Shown: in pieces, positions 25,559-34,791 of the stretch
Position numbering within the stretch: the first letter of the stretch is position 1
How the letters are laid out: every line of letters begins with the position of its first letter
From: Caryophanales bacterium UBA3631
GTDB taxonomy: Bacteria > Bacillota_I > Bacilli_A > RF39 > UBA660
Direction of reading: 5' to 3'
DNA: 61,246 nt
Assembly: GCA_002374055.1 (NCBI GenBank)
Contig: DFLA01000011.1
Location: 1-61,246 of the forward strand
Notes under the pieces: model-generated
The model's input: only the letters and a program-made list of their open reading frames with translations
Told to the model about the DNA's origin: nothing
Databases searched by the model: none
Program-made: the position numbers and the translations under genes

Positions 25559-26386
25559 ATTTGTTGGTATATCGATTATTTCTAAGTTTGATGTATCATA
25601 ACATACTTTTGCATGGTTTTCTCTTATTAGTTCTTTTGTTATTGTATTTCCTGTAGTTTTGTCTATTTTTGTTCTATATACTTTTCCATTTCTATATACT
25701 ACACCGTTTTCTCTTGAAAAGAATATGTCTTCTGCATGGATGTGATAGCTATATTTTTCTTCTTTATTTGATCTCAATTCTCCGCAAAGGTATTCATCTG
25801 TTGTATATATTATTAATTGATAAGTATTGTCTGTATTATTTTTAAATCTATAGTCTAGATAGTTATACATTATTGATGTACCTGTTCCGAATGGTATTAC
25901 TCTTTTAAAATCCGGGAAAAGGTCTAAGTTATCATGATGATGGTGTTCTGTTATTTCTAGTTCTGTATGTAGTATCATCCAATGTATTAGGTTCGATAAT
26001 TGACACATTCCACCTGCTATTCCTTTTGATGGTTTATTATTATCTATTGTTAATCCTTCTTTATATCCTTGTCTTTTACCACATTTTCCTACTAAATACC
26101 ATAGTGAGAATGTTTCTCCTGGTTTAATTATTATGTTTGTTATTTTGGGTGCAGCAAGTGATAGGTTAACTGCTTTATTTTCTTGTAGTTGTAAGTCTAC
26201 ATTTCCTAGTTTTCTTCTTATTAATGAATTGTGTTTATATATTACTACTGGTAATAATTCTTTTGTTTTTGTTTTAGCTAGTTTTTCTTTTCCTAATATG
26301 TTTTTTATATGTCTCATAGTAATACACTTGTACATTGATATTTGATATGTCAGTGGTGATATCTCACAAAATAGTTTTCTACCCAT
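25553..26386 (-). CDS. VanW-family protein
   Basis: This 277-residue protein contains the VanW-like domain: NLSLAAPKITNIIIKPGETFSLWYLVGKCGKRQGYKEGL, then GIAGGMCQLSNLIHWMILHTELEITEHHHHDNLDLFPD. The family has no proven activity; it occurs in some vancomycin clusters and as stand-alone genes in Firmicutes. No other glycopeptide-resistance genes are nearby. No signal peptide is evident. AGAGGGG precedes the ATG. Confidence 0.88.
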   Translation of the reverse strand: MGRKLFCEISPLTYQISMYKCITMRHIKNILGKEKLAKTKTKELLPVVIYKHNSLIRRKLGNVDLQLQENKAVNLSLAAPKITNIIIKPGETFSLWYLVGKCGKRQGYKEGLTIDNNKPSKGIAGGMCQLSNLIHWMILHTELEITEHHHHDNLDLFPDFKRVIPFGTGTSIMYNYLDYRFKNNTDNTYQLIIYTTDEYLCGELRSNKEEKYSYHIHAEDIFFSRENGVVYRNGKVYRTKIDKTTGNTITKELIRENHAKVCYDTSNLEIIDIPTNK

Positions 26387-26476
26387 ATTTACCCCTCTTT
26401 TTTTGCGTATATTTTACTATTATGTTTATTTCTTGTCAATACTTATTTTTTGTTGTATTATTATGATGGTGGTAGT

Positions 26477-27052
26477 ATGAAGAAGATATTTTTTTTGTTA
26501 TGTTTTTTATTTTATTTTAATGTTCATGCTTCTAACAAATTTGATGTAAAGCTTGATAAGTGTGTTGATGGAGATACTGCTAAGTTTTTAATTAATGGTG
26601 AGTCTAAAACTGTTAGGTTTTTATCTATAAATGCTCCTGAGATTCAACATGATGATGTTATGGAGGAGTTTTACGGTAATGAATCTAGTGAATATACTTG
26701 TAAATTATTAAAAAGATCTTCTTCAATTAAGTTACAGTACGATCCTAAAAGTGATAAATTTGATAAGTATGGTAGGGTATTAGCGTGGGTTTTTATTGAT
26801 GATGAATTGTTACAAAAGAAATTGGTTAGCAAGGGATATGCTGAGGTAAAATATGTTTATGATGATTATTTATATTCTGAGGAATTAAAGAGTTTAGAGG
26901 ATATAGCAAAGAAAAAAAATTTGGGCATGTGGAGTGATTATACTGTTAGTAATGATAATGATTTTTATTTTTTATTAAATAAGTATTATGTTTTTGTCAT
27001 TATTTTTATTGTTATCTATATAATTAAGAGAATATGCTTTAAAAAAGTTTGA
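26477..27052 (+). CDS. Secreted, membrane-anchored thermonuclease-like protein (SNase fold)
   Basis: The protein has 191 residues from the ATG at 26477 (GGTGG upstream). It has a signal peptide (about 1-18), then a staphylococcal-nuclease domain with the catalytic set Asp31 and Asp33 (CVDGDT), Arg47 and Glu55 (TVRFLSINAPE) and Arg100 (KYGRVLAWV). A C-terminal membrane segment (about 167-185) and basic tail follow. It may cut extracellular DNA at the surface, for nutrition or DNA uptake. The next promoter overlaps its stop codon. Confidence 0.92.
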   Translation: MKKIFFLLCFLFYFNVHASNKFDVKLDKCVDGDTAKFLINGESKTVRFLSINAPEIQHDDVMEEFYGNESSEYTCKLLKRSSSIKLQYDPKSDKFDKYGRVLAWVFIDDELLQKKLVSKGYAEVKYVYDDYLYSEELKSLEDIAKKKNLGMWSDYTVSNDNDFYFLLNKYYVFVIIFIVIYIIKRICFKKV

Positions 27053-27076
27053 TTTATTTTTTTTCTATGTTATAAT
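27049..27076 (+). promoter_or_regulatory. Promoter of the lipoprotein gene
   Basis: -35 TTGATT (27049-27054) overlaps the stop of the nuclease gene; after 16 bp comes a perfect -10 TATAAT (27071-27076). The ATG is 18 nt downstream with GGAGGAG in between. Confidence 0.65.
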
Positions 27077-27094
27077 GTTTTCAGGAGGAGTGTT

Positions 27095-27547
27095 ATGAAA
27101 AAATATTTATTTGTTGTTTTAATGTCTGGAACTTTACTTTTAACTGGTTGTGATTCAGAAGAAAAGACTATGACTTGTACTAGATCTGTAAATCGTAATA
27201 GTATTTCTATGGATATGAAATATACTGTTAAATATTCTGGAAAGAATGTTACTAAGATCGATACTGTTGAAAAAGTTGTTTCTGATGATAAGAGTACATT
27301 AGATTTTTATAAGAGTAAACTTGATGAAAGTTATGAAGACTATAAAGACATAAAATACTATGAGAATGAAATATCTGTTGATGGTAATACTTTAACAAGT
27401 ACTACAAGTATTGATTATTCTAAAATTGATACTGATAAGTTAATTCAAATTGATTCATCTAACAAAAAGTTAATTGAAGATGGAAAAATCAATATTGATA
27501 CTATCAAGAGTTATTATGAATCTTTAGGTATTACATGTGAAAAATAA
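27095..27547 (+). CDS. Lipoprotein, YehR/DUF1307-like
   Basis: This 150-residue protein has a lipoprotein signal with lipobox LLLTGC (Cys19). The mature part (MTCTRSVNRNSISMDMKYTVKYSGKNVTKIDTVEKV...) resembles the YehR/DUF1307 group of small beta-rich lipoproteins of unknown role. It is anchored outside the membrane by lipidation (lgt is present in the window). It has its own promoter and terminator. Confidence 0.75.
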   Translation: MKKYLFVVLMSGTLLLTGCDSEEKTMTCTRSVNRNSISMDMKYTVKYSGKNVTKIDTVEKVVSDDKSTLDFYKSKLDESYEDYKDIKYYENEISVDGNTLTSTTSIDYSKIDTDKLIQIDSSNKKLIEDGKINIDTIKSYYESLGITCEK

Positions 27548-27569
27548 AAAACCTTTTTAGGTTTTTTTT
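27546..27569. terminator. Bidirectional terminator
   Basis: AAAAAACC (27546-27553) / GGTTTTTT (27560-27567) with A/T runs on both flanks, between convergent genes. Confidence 0.8.
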
Positions 27570-28227
27570 ATTTTTGATATTGTCTTTTAATTTTTTTATA
27601 TTCTTTTTTGTTTTCTGTTATCCACTTTTTATAGCTATGTGATGTTCTTTGATATGTAAAGAAATCATATGCTTTATTAGATTTTATGTTTATACTTATT
27701 ATGAAATCATATGTATTTCCATTTAGATCTTGATATATACATAATACTCTTATATGATCTGGTATTTCTATTTCTTCTTCTTTATTTATTTTGTTTAGTA
27801 TTTTTACTTGAACTTGTTTTGTTGAATCTTTTGCTATGTCAAATGTGGTTAATAGTTTTTGGTTTTTATCTTTTGATGGGGTTTGTGTCCCATCAATTTT
27901 TTCTCCTGTTAGTAGATCGTAAAACTTTATGTTACTTGCCACTCCATATCCTATATTATCTATCAATAATTTTACCTTTAATGGTTCGTTTTCTTTTATT
28001 TTTTCATTTTTTGTTTTTATACTTTTTTTGTAATTTCGTCCAGATATTGTTAAGTAATATTTATATTCATTAATTTCTTCAAGTGGTTCTATATCATTTA
28101 ATGTTAGGTATGGTTTATGTTTTTCTTTATTTTCATTTTTTACTCTTTGACTTACTGTATATAGAGTTGCGAACACTGTTATAATCATTGATGCTGCTGG
28201 TACTAGTATATTACTCCATAGTATCAT
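27568..28227 (-). CDS. Hypothetical single-pass membrane protein
   Basis: This 219-residue protein has one N-terminal membrane segment (about 7-27, VPAASMIITVFATLYTV) and then a charged, beta-rich soluble domain (KPYLTLNDIEPLEEINEYKYYLTIS, PLKVKLLIDNIGYGVASNIKF, HIRVLCIYQDLNGNTYDFIISI). The soluble part suggests an Ig-like fold; this is inference. It begins immediately after the NUDIX stop codon, with its GAGGTGAT inside that gene, so translation is coupled. Confidence 0.7.
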   Translation of the reverse strand: MILWSNILVPAASMIITVFATLYTVSQRVKNENKEKHKPYLTLNDIEPLEEINEYKYYLTISGRNYKKSIKTKNEKIKENEPLKVKLLIDNIGYGVASNIKFYDLLTGEKIDGTQTPSKDKNQKLLTTFDIAKDSTKQVQVKILNKINKEEEIEIPDHIRVLCIYQDLNGNTYDFIISINIKSNKAYDFFTYQRTSHSYKKWITENKKEYKKIKRQYQK

Positions 28228-28228
28228 A

Positions 28229-28663
28229 TTAGATCACCTCATTAAAGTACTTTTTTAATATGTAATCCATAGTTATTTTTACATCTGGAAACACATTTAA
28301 TGTTTCTAATTGTTCTCTTGTAAACCAACCGATATTAGTACTTTCATCGCTTTTTGATACTTCTATATTATTTAGTGGTATTGCAGGATATATAAAATCT
28401 AAATGAACACCTGTTTCTGTTCTATTTTTTTGTATTCCTAGTGGTCTTATGAAGTCTTCTTCTCTTGGGAATCTTTCACCCAATAGTTTTATTTTTATTC
28501 CTGTTTCTTCATATGCCTCTCTTATTGCTGCTTCTTCTGGAAATTCATTATGTTCGATATGTCCTCCTGGTTGAACCCATCTCCCCCATTTTTTATGCTT
28601 AACTAATAAAATTCTTTTTGTATCTGGATCAATTATATATGCTGATGCGCAAAAATGTCTCAT
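28229..28663 (-). CDS. NUDIX hydrolase
   Basis: This 144-residue protein carries the Nudix box GGHIEHNEFPEEAAIREAYEETGI (GX5EX7REUXEEXGU) at about residues 33-56. The N-terminus RHFCASAYIIDPDTKRILLVKHKKWGRWVQPG is typical. It would hydrolyse a nucleoside-diphosphate-linked substrate; the substrate cannot be told. It is first in an operon with the membrane protein downstream. The region 28664-28763 upstream holds no gene. Confidence 0.92.
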   Translation of the reverse strand: MRHFCASAYIIDPDTKRILLVKHKKWGRWVQPGGHIEHNEFPEEAAIREAYEETGIKIKLLGERFPREEDFIRPLGIQKNRTETGVHLDFIYPAIPLNNIEVSKSDESTNIGWFTREQLETLNVFPDVKITMDYILKKYFNEVI

Positions 28664-28763
28664 ATGTTATCACCCATTTTATTGTATCAAAAAAGATGAA
28701 TTTAGTTTATTCTTTCTATGAACTTGGGTATTTTTTTTTATTTTTTTTGTAAAGAAATGTATA

Positions 28764-29474
28764 TTATTCTAGTACATTTTCTATTTTTTCATTATTATTC
28801 TTATCGTATATTATTAGTTTTTCATTTATATCTAGTGTTGCTAATAAGATGCTTTTTGTATTTTTATATCCTTTTTCTTTTAATTGTTTTTTTAACCATT
28901 CTTCTGTTTTATTCATATTTTTTAGATTTTGTTTCATTATTTTTGTATCTATAATTATATTTGCTACTAAGTCTTGTTTTTGTTCTTTTATGTTCATATC
29001 TTTTTTTGTTATTGTTTTATATTCGTTTTTTGGTAGTATGCTTAGTGTTCCTTTTGATTCCATTAGTGCATATTCTATTTGGTTTATATCGAAGAAGTTT
29101 TTGCTTCTACATTCTTCTAGGAGGTCATTTACATCAAATTTTACTTTTTTTAGATTTTTTTCTAAAATCTTACCTTTTTGTATTAATATTGTTGGTGTTC
29201 CCATAAAGAATCTTCTTAGTGTTATACTTTTCATTGTCGCTATTGACACAGAAAAAGCTATTAATCCAAATACTGTTATTGCTGTTATTCCATATGTTAA
29301 TGGAGTTTCCATATTTATTGATATTTCTGCAGCAAAGTTTCCTATTGATATACCTATTACATAGTCGAATAATGATAGTTGTGATACTTGTTTTTTTCCT
29401 AATAGTTTTGTTAGTATAAATAGTATTGTCAATGATGTTATGCTTCTTATTATTACTGTAAATATTTCATTCAT
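28764..29474 (-). CDS. DUF421 (YetF/YcaP-type) membrane protein
   Basis: The protein has 236 residues from the ATG at 29474 (GGTGAG upstream; the in-frame GTG at 29483 overlaps it). Three N-terminal membrane helices include KLLGKKQVSQLSLFDYVIGISIGNFAAEIS, the DUF421 signature, followed by a cytoplasmic alpha/beta domain with RRFFMGTPTILIQKGKI. A second charged C-terminal portion has KTKSILLATLD-like strands. Members occur in many spore-formers, but no molecular role is established. Confidence 0.87.
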   Translation of the reverse strand: MNEIFTVIIRSITSLTILFILTKLLGKKQVSQLSLFDYVIGISIGNFAAEISINMETPLTYGITAITVFGLIAFSVSIATMKSITLRRFFMGTPTILIQKGKILEKNLKKVKFDVNDLLEECRSKNFFDINQIEYALMESKGTLSILPKNEYKTITKKDMNIKEQKQDLVANIIIDTKIMKQNLKNMNKTEEWLKKQLKEKGYKNTKSILLATLDINEKLIIYDKNNNEKIENVLE

Positions 29475-29524
29475 TTTACTCACCTATTTATTTATGTATC
29501 ATTTTAATATTTTTATACAAAAAA

Positions 29525-29547
29525 GATAGATAAATTATTTATCTATC
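29525..29547 (-). terminator. Terminator of mbl
   Basis: GATAGATAAAT (29525-29535) / ATTTATCTATC (29537-29547) with the mbl stop codon in the stem and TTTTTT following on the minus strand. Confidence 0.7.
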
Positions 29548-30524
29548 ATATGTATATTATCTAATAGTATTCCAGTTCCTTCTGCTACACATGTTAGTGG
29601 GCTTTCTGCTATAAATACTGGTACTTTTAGTTCATGGGCTAATAGTTCGTCAAATCCTTTTATTAATGCTCCTCCTCCTGTTACTACTATTCCTTTATCT
29701 ATTATGTCTGCAGATAATTCTGGTGGAGTTTGTTCTAATACATTTTTTGCTGTATTTACTATTATATATACACTTTCTCTTAGTGCTTCTTCTATTTCAT
29801 CTGATGTTATTGTTATTGTGTGTGGTAATCCTGTTACTAAGTCTCTTCCTCTGACATCCATTTTTTCTTTTTTTTCTGTTGGATAGACGTTTCCTATTTC
29901 TAGTTTTATTTCTTCTGCTGTTCTATCTCCAATTAATAGTTTATATTTATCTTTTATATATTTTGCTATATCACTATCAAATACATTACCAGCTACTTTT
30001 ATAGAAGCACTGTTTACTATTCCTCCTAATGATAATACTGCTACGTCTGTTGTACCTCCACCTACATCTATAACCATACTTCCACATGCAGCTGATATAT
30101 CAAGTCCTGCTCCTACTGCTGCTACTTTTGGTTCTTCTTCTAGAAATACCTTTTTAGCTCCTGTTCTTTCAGCTGCATCTTTTATTGCATTTTTTTCTAC
30201 TTGTGTTATGTTTGATGGACAACATATTAGTATTCTAGGACGAGATAAAAAGCCTTTTCCATTTATTTTTTTTATAAAGTGATTTAGCATTACTTCTGTT
30301 ATTTCGAAATCTGCTATTACTCCATCTTTCATTGGTCTTATTGCATGTACTGTTCCTGGTGTCCTTCCTAGCATATCACGTGCTTCTCTTCCTACTGCCA
30401 ATGGCTTTTTTGTTTCTGAATCTATTGCTACTACACTTGGCTCATTTAATACTATTCCTTGTCCTTTTATATATATTAGTACGTTTGCTGTTCCTAAATC
30501 TATTCCTATGTCTTTTGCAAACAT
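29535..30524 (-). CDS. mbl: MreB-family actin-like protein, Mbl
   Basis: This 329-residue bacterial actin has phosphate-1 IDLGTANVLIY, RPMKDGVIADFEITE, phosphate-2 VIDVGGGTTDVAVLSLGG, and adenosine-binding IVVTGGGALIKG. It polymerises at the membrane and guides cell-wall synthesis along the sidewall. The gene follows spoIIID, as mbl does in Bacillus subtilis, so Mbl is preferred over MreB. GGAGGGG precedes the ATG; the gap to spoIIID is 57 bp. Confidence 0.9.
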   Translation of the reverse strand: MFAKDIGIDLGTANVLIYIKGQGIVLNEPSVVAIDSETKKPLAVGREARDMLGRTPGTVHAIRPMKDGVIADFEITEVMLNHFIKKINGKGFLSRPRILICCPSNITQVEKNAIKDAAERTGAKKVFLEEEPKVAAVGAGLDISAACGSMVIDVGGGTTDVAVLSLGGIVNSASIKVAGNVFDSDIAKYIKDKYKLLIGDRTAEEIKLEIGNVYPTEKKEKMDVRGRDLVTGLPHTITITSDEIEEALRESVYIIVNTAKNVLEQTPPELSADIIDKGIVVTGGGALIKGFDELLAHELKVPVFIAESPLTCVAEGTGILLDNIHMIDK

Positions 30525-30581
30525 TTTATCCCCTCCTTTATTTTCTTTTTAATTATATCATATTTATTTGTTTTTTTATGA

Positions 30582-30833
30582 TTAATTTGTAATTTTCATG
30601 TATTTTTTCTTTGTTGATTCTCCTCCTCTTATGTGTCTTATTTCTATATGATATTTTAATATTTTTTTTATTTCTTTTGATAGTGTTTTATCTATTTTTT
30701 CTAATCTTTCTTTTAGGTCTTTATGTACTGTACTTTTTGAAATTGAGAATACTTTTGCTATTTCTCTGACTGTTTTTTTTGTTTCAATCATATATTTTGC
30801 TTCTTCTAAAACTCTTTTTTTTATTTTGTCCAA
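30582..30833 (-). CDS. spoIIID: Sporulation regulator SpoIIID
   Basis: This 83-residue DNA-binding protein has the SpoIIID signature: YMIETKKTVREIAKVFSISKSTVHKDLKERL (helix-turn-helix, about 14-44), then KKILKYHIEIRHIRGGESTKKKY with the basic tail. It activates and represses mother-cell genes after engulfment together with sigma-E. The start codon is TTG, with GAGGTGATTAT upstream. The placement before mbl and after spoIIQ/spoIID matches Bacillus. Confidence 0.95.
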   Translation of the reverse strand: MDKIKKRVLEEAKYMIETKKTVREIAKVFSISKSTVHKDLKERLEKIDKTLSKEIKKILKYHIEIRHIRGGESTKKKYMKITN

Positions 30834-30881
30834 ATAATCACCTCAATAATTAATATGTGATTATTTTAAAAAAAGAACTAG

Positions 30882-31502
30882 TTATAAATTACCTAATTCT
30901 TTATCATAGTATTCTTCTGGATCCACTGTTTTACTATCAATTGTAAGTTCAAAGTGTAAATGGTTTCCTATGTCTTTTTGTATATTTGATGTTCCACTTT
31001 TACCTATAATTGTTCCTTGTTTTACTTCGTCTCCTTCTTTAACAAGTATTTCACTAAGACTTTGATATGTACTTATTATGTTGTTTTTATGTTTTATTTC
31101 TACTAGTTTTCCTAATGTTTGATCTTCTTTAACTGTTATTACTACTCCATCAAGGATTGATACTACATCAAAATTGTAATCTGCCTGATAGTCTATTCCT
31201 GTTGATGGTAAGTATGTATTTTCGAACAATATTAATGAGTTTTTTTGTGTTTCTTCATCGTCTTCTTTATTGTAGTAGTTTGTTTTAATTTTGATTGATG
31301 AATCTGTATATGGTCTTGATATTGTTTCAATTGTTCCAACGACTGGAATTTTATTTTCAAATATTGTTTTATTTACATGGCTATTATCATTTGATGGTTT
31401 TGCATTATATTTTAGTTCTGATATCGTTAGAATACTTATAAAAGCTAATAAACCTAACATACAACCTAAAAGCACTGATTTTTTTACTTTTCTTTGTGTC
31501 AT
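30882..31502 (-). CDS. spoIIQ: SpoIIQ-like M23 (LytM-fold) sporulation protein
   Basis: The protein has 206 residues from the ATG at 31502 (GAGGTG upstream; the in-frame ATG at 31532 has no site). One membrane helix (about 10-28) is followed by an extracytoplasmic M23 domain: STGIDYQADYNFDVVSILDG, KLVEIKHKNNIISTYQSL, GTIIGKSGTSN, NHLHFEL. The first metal-ligand His is replaced by Ser (STGIDY), as in Bacillus SpoIIQ, so it is likely an inactive channel component pairing with SpoIIIAH across the engulfing membranes. Confidence 0.87.
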   Translation of the reverse strand: MTQRKVKKSVLLGCMLGLLAFISILTISELKYNAKPSNDNSHVNKTIFENKIPVVGTIETISRPYTDSSIKIKTNYYNKEDDEETQKNSLILFENTYLPSTGIDYQADYNFDVVSILDGVVITVKEDQTLGKLVEIKHKNNIISTYQSLSEILVKEGDEVKQGTIIGKSGTSNIQKDIGNHLHFELTIDSKTVDPEEYYDKELGNL

Positions 31503-31557
31503 TTTTTTCACCTCTATTAAGAGTCTTGACATTTATTTTTTTTTTATTCATTTTTGT

Positions 31558-32478
31558 TTATATTTTTTTAAATTCTGTTCCTTGATAGTAGTATTTTAGT
31601 ATTTCGCTATATTTATATCCTTGTTTTGCCATTTCTTGTGCTCCATATTGGCTCATCCCTACTCCATGACCAAATCCTTTTGAGATTATTAGTACATTAT
31701 CGTCTTCTTCTATTATGTCTACATTTGTTGATTTTAAGCTTAACTTACTTCTAAATTCTGTTCCTTTTATATCTGTATTATTTATTGTTATTATGTTTAT
31801 TGAATTTGTATCATTTCTTTTTATTTCTATGTTTAATTTTTCTTGATATGGTAGATTTAGTTTTTCATAAAATTCTTTTTTTGAAAATGTCTTCTTATCT
31901 AAATATGATGGTGAGTTTTCATCCCATGTTGATGATACACTTATTAGATATGGTAGATTTTCTCCAAATACATCTTTACAATTTTCTGTTTTACCGCTAC
32001 TTGTTGAAAAGAAAAATGCTTTTATTATTTTCCCATCGTATGTAAGGTATTCTCCTTCTGTTTCATTTATTGCTTTTTTTATTTTACTTATTCTATTTTC
32101 GTATGTATCTTTCCATGTTGTTTTTAAATATTCTTCTTCTAAATAAACTTGGTCATTTGTTGTATCTACTACATCATAGTTTTTTTGTTTGTTTGTCTCC
32201 ATTTTTTTTAATGTGTATGTACGTGCTGCTACTGCTTGTGCTTTCAATGCTTCTAGTTCATAGCTCACGGGCATTTCTCCTGCAACTACTCCAACAAGAT
32301 ACTTTTCTAGTGGTATTTTTTCTATTTTGTTTTTTTCGTCTCTAAGTACTCTTACTGTCACATTTTTTTCAAATTTATAATTTATTGTTTCTCTTTTTAT
32401 TCTATTTTGATTCATTATTAGTATTGTGAATAATGGCACAATTATTAATAATATTGTTATATATAGTATTTTTTTCAT
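31558..32478 (-). CDS. spoIID: Stage II sporulation protein D (lytic transglycosylase)
   Basis: The protein has 306 residues from the ATG at 32478 (TTGGTGA upstream). An N-terminal membrane anchor is followed by the SpoIID domain: IPLEKYLVGVVAGEMPVSYELEALKAQAVAARTYTL with the catalytic Glu, STSSGKTENCKDVFG, and the C-terminal GFGHGVGMSQYGAQEMAKQGYKYSEILKYYYQGTEF. It cleaves glycan strands to drive engulfment. Neighbours spoIIQ, spoIIID and mbl follow in Bacillus order. Confidence 0.96.
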   Translation of the reverse strand: MKKILYITILLIIVPLFTILIMNQNRIKRETINYKFEKNVTVRVLRDEKNKIEKIPLEKYLVGVVAGEMPVSYELEALKAQAVAARTYTLKKMETNKQKNYDVVDTTNDQVYLEEEYLKTTWKDTYENRISKIKKAINETEGEYLTYDGKIIKAFFFSTSSGKTENCKDVFGENLPYLISVSSTWDENSPSYLDKKTFSKKEFYEKLNLPYQEKLNIEIKRNDTNSINIITINNTDIKGTEFRSKLSLKSTNVDIIEEDDNVLIISKGFGHGVGMSQYGAQEMAKQGYKYSEILKYYYQGTEFKKI

Positions 32479-32559
32479 ATTTTTCACCAATTTTATTTTA
32501 GTATATTGGATTTGTATTTTTTGTCAAAAAAAGAACTGTAATTTTATTTATTACGGTTC

Positions 32560-32757
32560 TTATATTATTCTTGAGTACATAAAGAAATCATATATGAAAT
32601 TTACTGTTAGGTATGATAGTGACAGTGAAAGAATTAGATATAGTGCTCGTGCTTGATAGTATCTATTTTTTTTGAACACATTTGTTATATTAATACTATC
32701 TAGTGCCCATATGACTAATGGTGTTATTACTAAGTATAGAATTGTTTTAGCAGTCAT
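32560..32757 (-). CDS. ywzB: DUF1146 (YwzB-like) small membrane protein
   Basis: The 65-residue protein has two membrane helices and the DUF1146 core WALDSINITNVFKKNRYYQARALYLILSLSLSYLTVNFIYDFF. The ATG at 32757 is spaced better from AAGG than the ATG at 32763. Its role is unknown. It overlaps the end of rpiB and sits upstream of spoIID, as ywzB lies near the murA-spoIID region in Bacillus. Confidence 0.85.
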   Translation of the reverse strand: MTAKTILYLVITPLVIWALDSINITNVFKKNRYYQARALYLILSLSLSYLTVNFIYDFFMYSRII

Positions 32758-33190
32758 TTTCATACCTTGTTATTTGTTGTATTCTTTTAAGATAGATTGG
32801 ATCTTGTGTATTTTCTTTTGTGTTTAAAAATGCTTCAATTATTTTTATATTTGTTTCTAATTCTTCTTCTCCTGAGATTGCAATTACATTAACATAGTCA
32901 TTTGCTTTTGCATGAATTGCTTCTTCTGGTGTATTTATTTTTCCACATCTTATTCCTTTTACTTTGTTGCATGCTATTGATATTCCAATAGCACTGCCAC
33001 ATATTGCTATACCATATTCTACTTCTTTATCTCTTACTTTTTCTCCAAGTTTTATTCCATATATTGGATAGTCTGTTCTTTCTTTTGAGTTTGTTCCATA
33101 GTCTATTATTTCGTATTTTGTTTTTAAATATTCTTTTAGTTTTTCTTTGGTTTCGAATCCTCTATGATCGCTTGCTATTCCTATTTTCAT
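32747..33190 (-). CDS. rpiB: Ribose-5-phosphate isomerase B
   Basis: The protein has 147 residues from the ATG at 33190 (AAAGGAGAAAA upstream; longer in-frame reading lacks a site). RpiB/LacAB motifs: GIASDHRGFETKEKLKEYL, YGTNSKERTDYP, GIAICGSAIGISIACNKVKGIRCG with the active-site Cys, and NVIAISGEE. It interconverts ribulose- and ribose-5-phosphate. It lies 10 bp after the M23 peptidase gene and overlaps the DUF1146 gene. Confidence 0.95.
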   Translation of the reverse strand: MKIGIASDHRGFETKEKLKEYLKTKYEIIDYGTNSKERTDYPIYGIKLGEKVRDKEVEYGIAICGSAIGISIACNKVKGIRCGKINTPEEAIHAKANDYVNVIAISGEEELETNIKIIEAFLNTKENTQDPIYLKRIQQITRYENDC

Positions 33191-33200
33191 TTTTTCTCCT

Positions 33201-34694
33201 TTAATTATATAATTCAAACGGATTAAATCTTGAACCTCCTGCAAATGGTGCTCCTCCGTACCATGCCTCGTAGTGTAAGTGCGGTCCTGTTGCTCTACCT
33301 GTTTGTCCTACATATCCTATTACTTGACCTTTTGCTACAACGTCACCTACATTTGATATTCTTTGGTTCATATGTGCATATGATGTATAATATCCATTAT
33401 TATGATTTATTACTATGTAGTTTCCATATCCTGCACCATTATATTCTGATTTTATTACTGTTCCATTATCTGATGCATATACTGGTGAGCCTAAACCTGT
33501 TCCTGCTATATCTAGTCCGGTATGTAGTGAACGTGATCCATCAATTGGGTCTACACGCCATCCATATGGAGATGATATTGTATATCCTTGATTTGTAGGC
33601 CATCCCCAGTTTTTTGTTCCTACATTTGGAATTTCTTTTTCTCCATATACCATTTGTTTTGATATTGCTGGTTTTAGTTCTTCTATATTTTTTGTTGTTG
33701 TATTAGTTATTATTCCGTTTGTTATTTCAAGTTCTTTGCTAATTCTATTAAGTCCATTTTCTCCTTCTCTTATTACTTGATTATCCCCTTTTAATCTTGT
33801 ATCATCGTATGTTATTTCTGTTTTATAAGCATTTTCTACATCTTCTACTGTGTATTGTTTTACTATTATTTGTATTTGTGGATCCGTAACTCCTATTGTA
33901 ACTTTTTGTCCTGGGAATAATAAGTTTTTAGTACTTGTAAATGTTGGATTTGATAGAAGAAATTCCTGAGTACTTATTTTGTTATTGAATGATACTGTTT
34001 CTATAGTATCTCCGTCTTCAACTGTATATTCTGATTTTTTTTCTTCTGGTCCAAATAGAAAGAATTTAGATAAATCTTCTGATTTTGTGTATATTGTTTC
34101 TGTCACTGGAATATTTGTTTCTTTTACTGTTATATTGTTTTTTACACTTACATTTTCGATTATTGAGCCTGTTGTTTCTATTTTCTTTTGTGTCTTATTT
34201 TTATATGATTCATATGCTTCTTCTCCTGCGTATGTTTTTATAAATGTTTCTATTGAATCTGTAAAAACGTTTTTGTCTATAACGTATATTTTTTTTCTTT
34301 CTTTATTATTTTCATCGTTTTCTTCATTTATATATGATGATGTTATTGTGTATTGATATCCTTTAATTGTGAATGGTTTTTTATTTTGGATTTTTTTATA
34401 TATTTTTTCTACTGTTTCTAAATTTTTTTCATATATTACATCTGATTTTATGTCAAGTCCATTAGGCGCGTATATGTTATCTACTTTATATTGTTTTTTA
34501 TATTCTTCATTTTGATTATCAATGTATTTTTCTAATTCTTTTTTTGATTTTATTGTACCAAGTAACTCACCGTCTAAGTAGACATTATAATAAGTTTTTG
34601 GTTTTTTTTCGTTTGTTCCTGATATTGTTAATTCAAAATAAAGTATTATTATTCCTAGTATTATTGTTAAAAAAATCATTCCTATTTTTTTCAT
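33201..34694 (-). CDS. Membrane-anchored M23 endopeptidase with LysM-like and G5 domains
   Basis: This 497-residue protein has one N-terminal membrane anchor (about 5-24) and a long extracytoplasmic stalk. A LysM-like segment (YTVEDGDTIETVSFNNKI ... LLFPGQKVTI) and a G5 domain (QYTVEDVENAYKTEITYDDTRLKG) follow. The C-terminal M23 peptidase has SSPYGWRVDP, SLHTGLDIAG with ligands His and Asp, and GPHLHYEAW with the HxH motif. All zinc ligands are present, so it should be an active peptidoglycan endopeptidase, in growth or sporulation. Confidence 0.92.
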   Translation of the reverse strand: MKKIGMIFLTIILGIIILYFELTISGTNEKKPKTYYNVYLDGELLGTIKSKKELEKYIDNQNEEYKKQYKVDNIYAPNGLDIKSDVIYEKNLETVEKIYKKIQNKKPFTIKGYQYTITSSYINEENDENNKERKKIYVIDKNVFTDSIETFIKTYAGEEAYESYKNKTQKKIETTGSIIENVSVKNNITVKETNIPVTETIYTKSEDLSKFFLFGPEEKKSEYTVEDGDTIETVSFNNKISTQEFLLSNPTFTSTKNLLFPGQKVTIGVTDPQIQIIVKQYTVEDVENAYKTEITYDDTRLKGDNQVIREGENGLNRISKELEITNGIITNTTTKNIEELKPAISKQMVYGEKEIPNVGTKNWGWPTNQGYTISSPYGWRVDPIDGSRSLHTGLDIAGTGLGSPVYASDNGTVIKSEYNGAGYGNYIVINHNNGYYTSYAHMNQRISNVGDVVAKGQVIGYVGQTGRATGPHLHYEAWYGGAPFAGGSRFNPFELYN

Positions 34695-34762
34695 TTAATC
34701 ACCACTTATATCTTTTATTATTATAATAGAAATAAGTTATAAAATCAAGGTTACATATGTTC

Positions 34763-34791
34763 AAAAAAAAAGCAATTTTGTGATTGCTTTT
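34763..34791 (-). terminator. Terminator of the XRE/DUF6442 operon
   Basis: AAAGCAAT (34769-34776) / ATTGCTTT (34783-34790) with a T-run on the minus strand; it starts at the XRE stop codon. A single TGTTCAAAA motif at 34758-34766 overlaps the T-run. Confidence 0.75.
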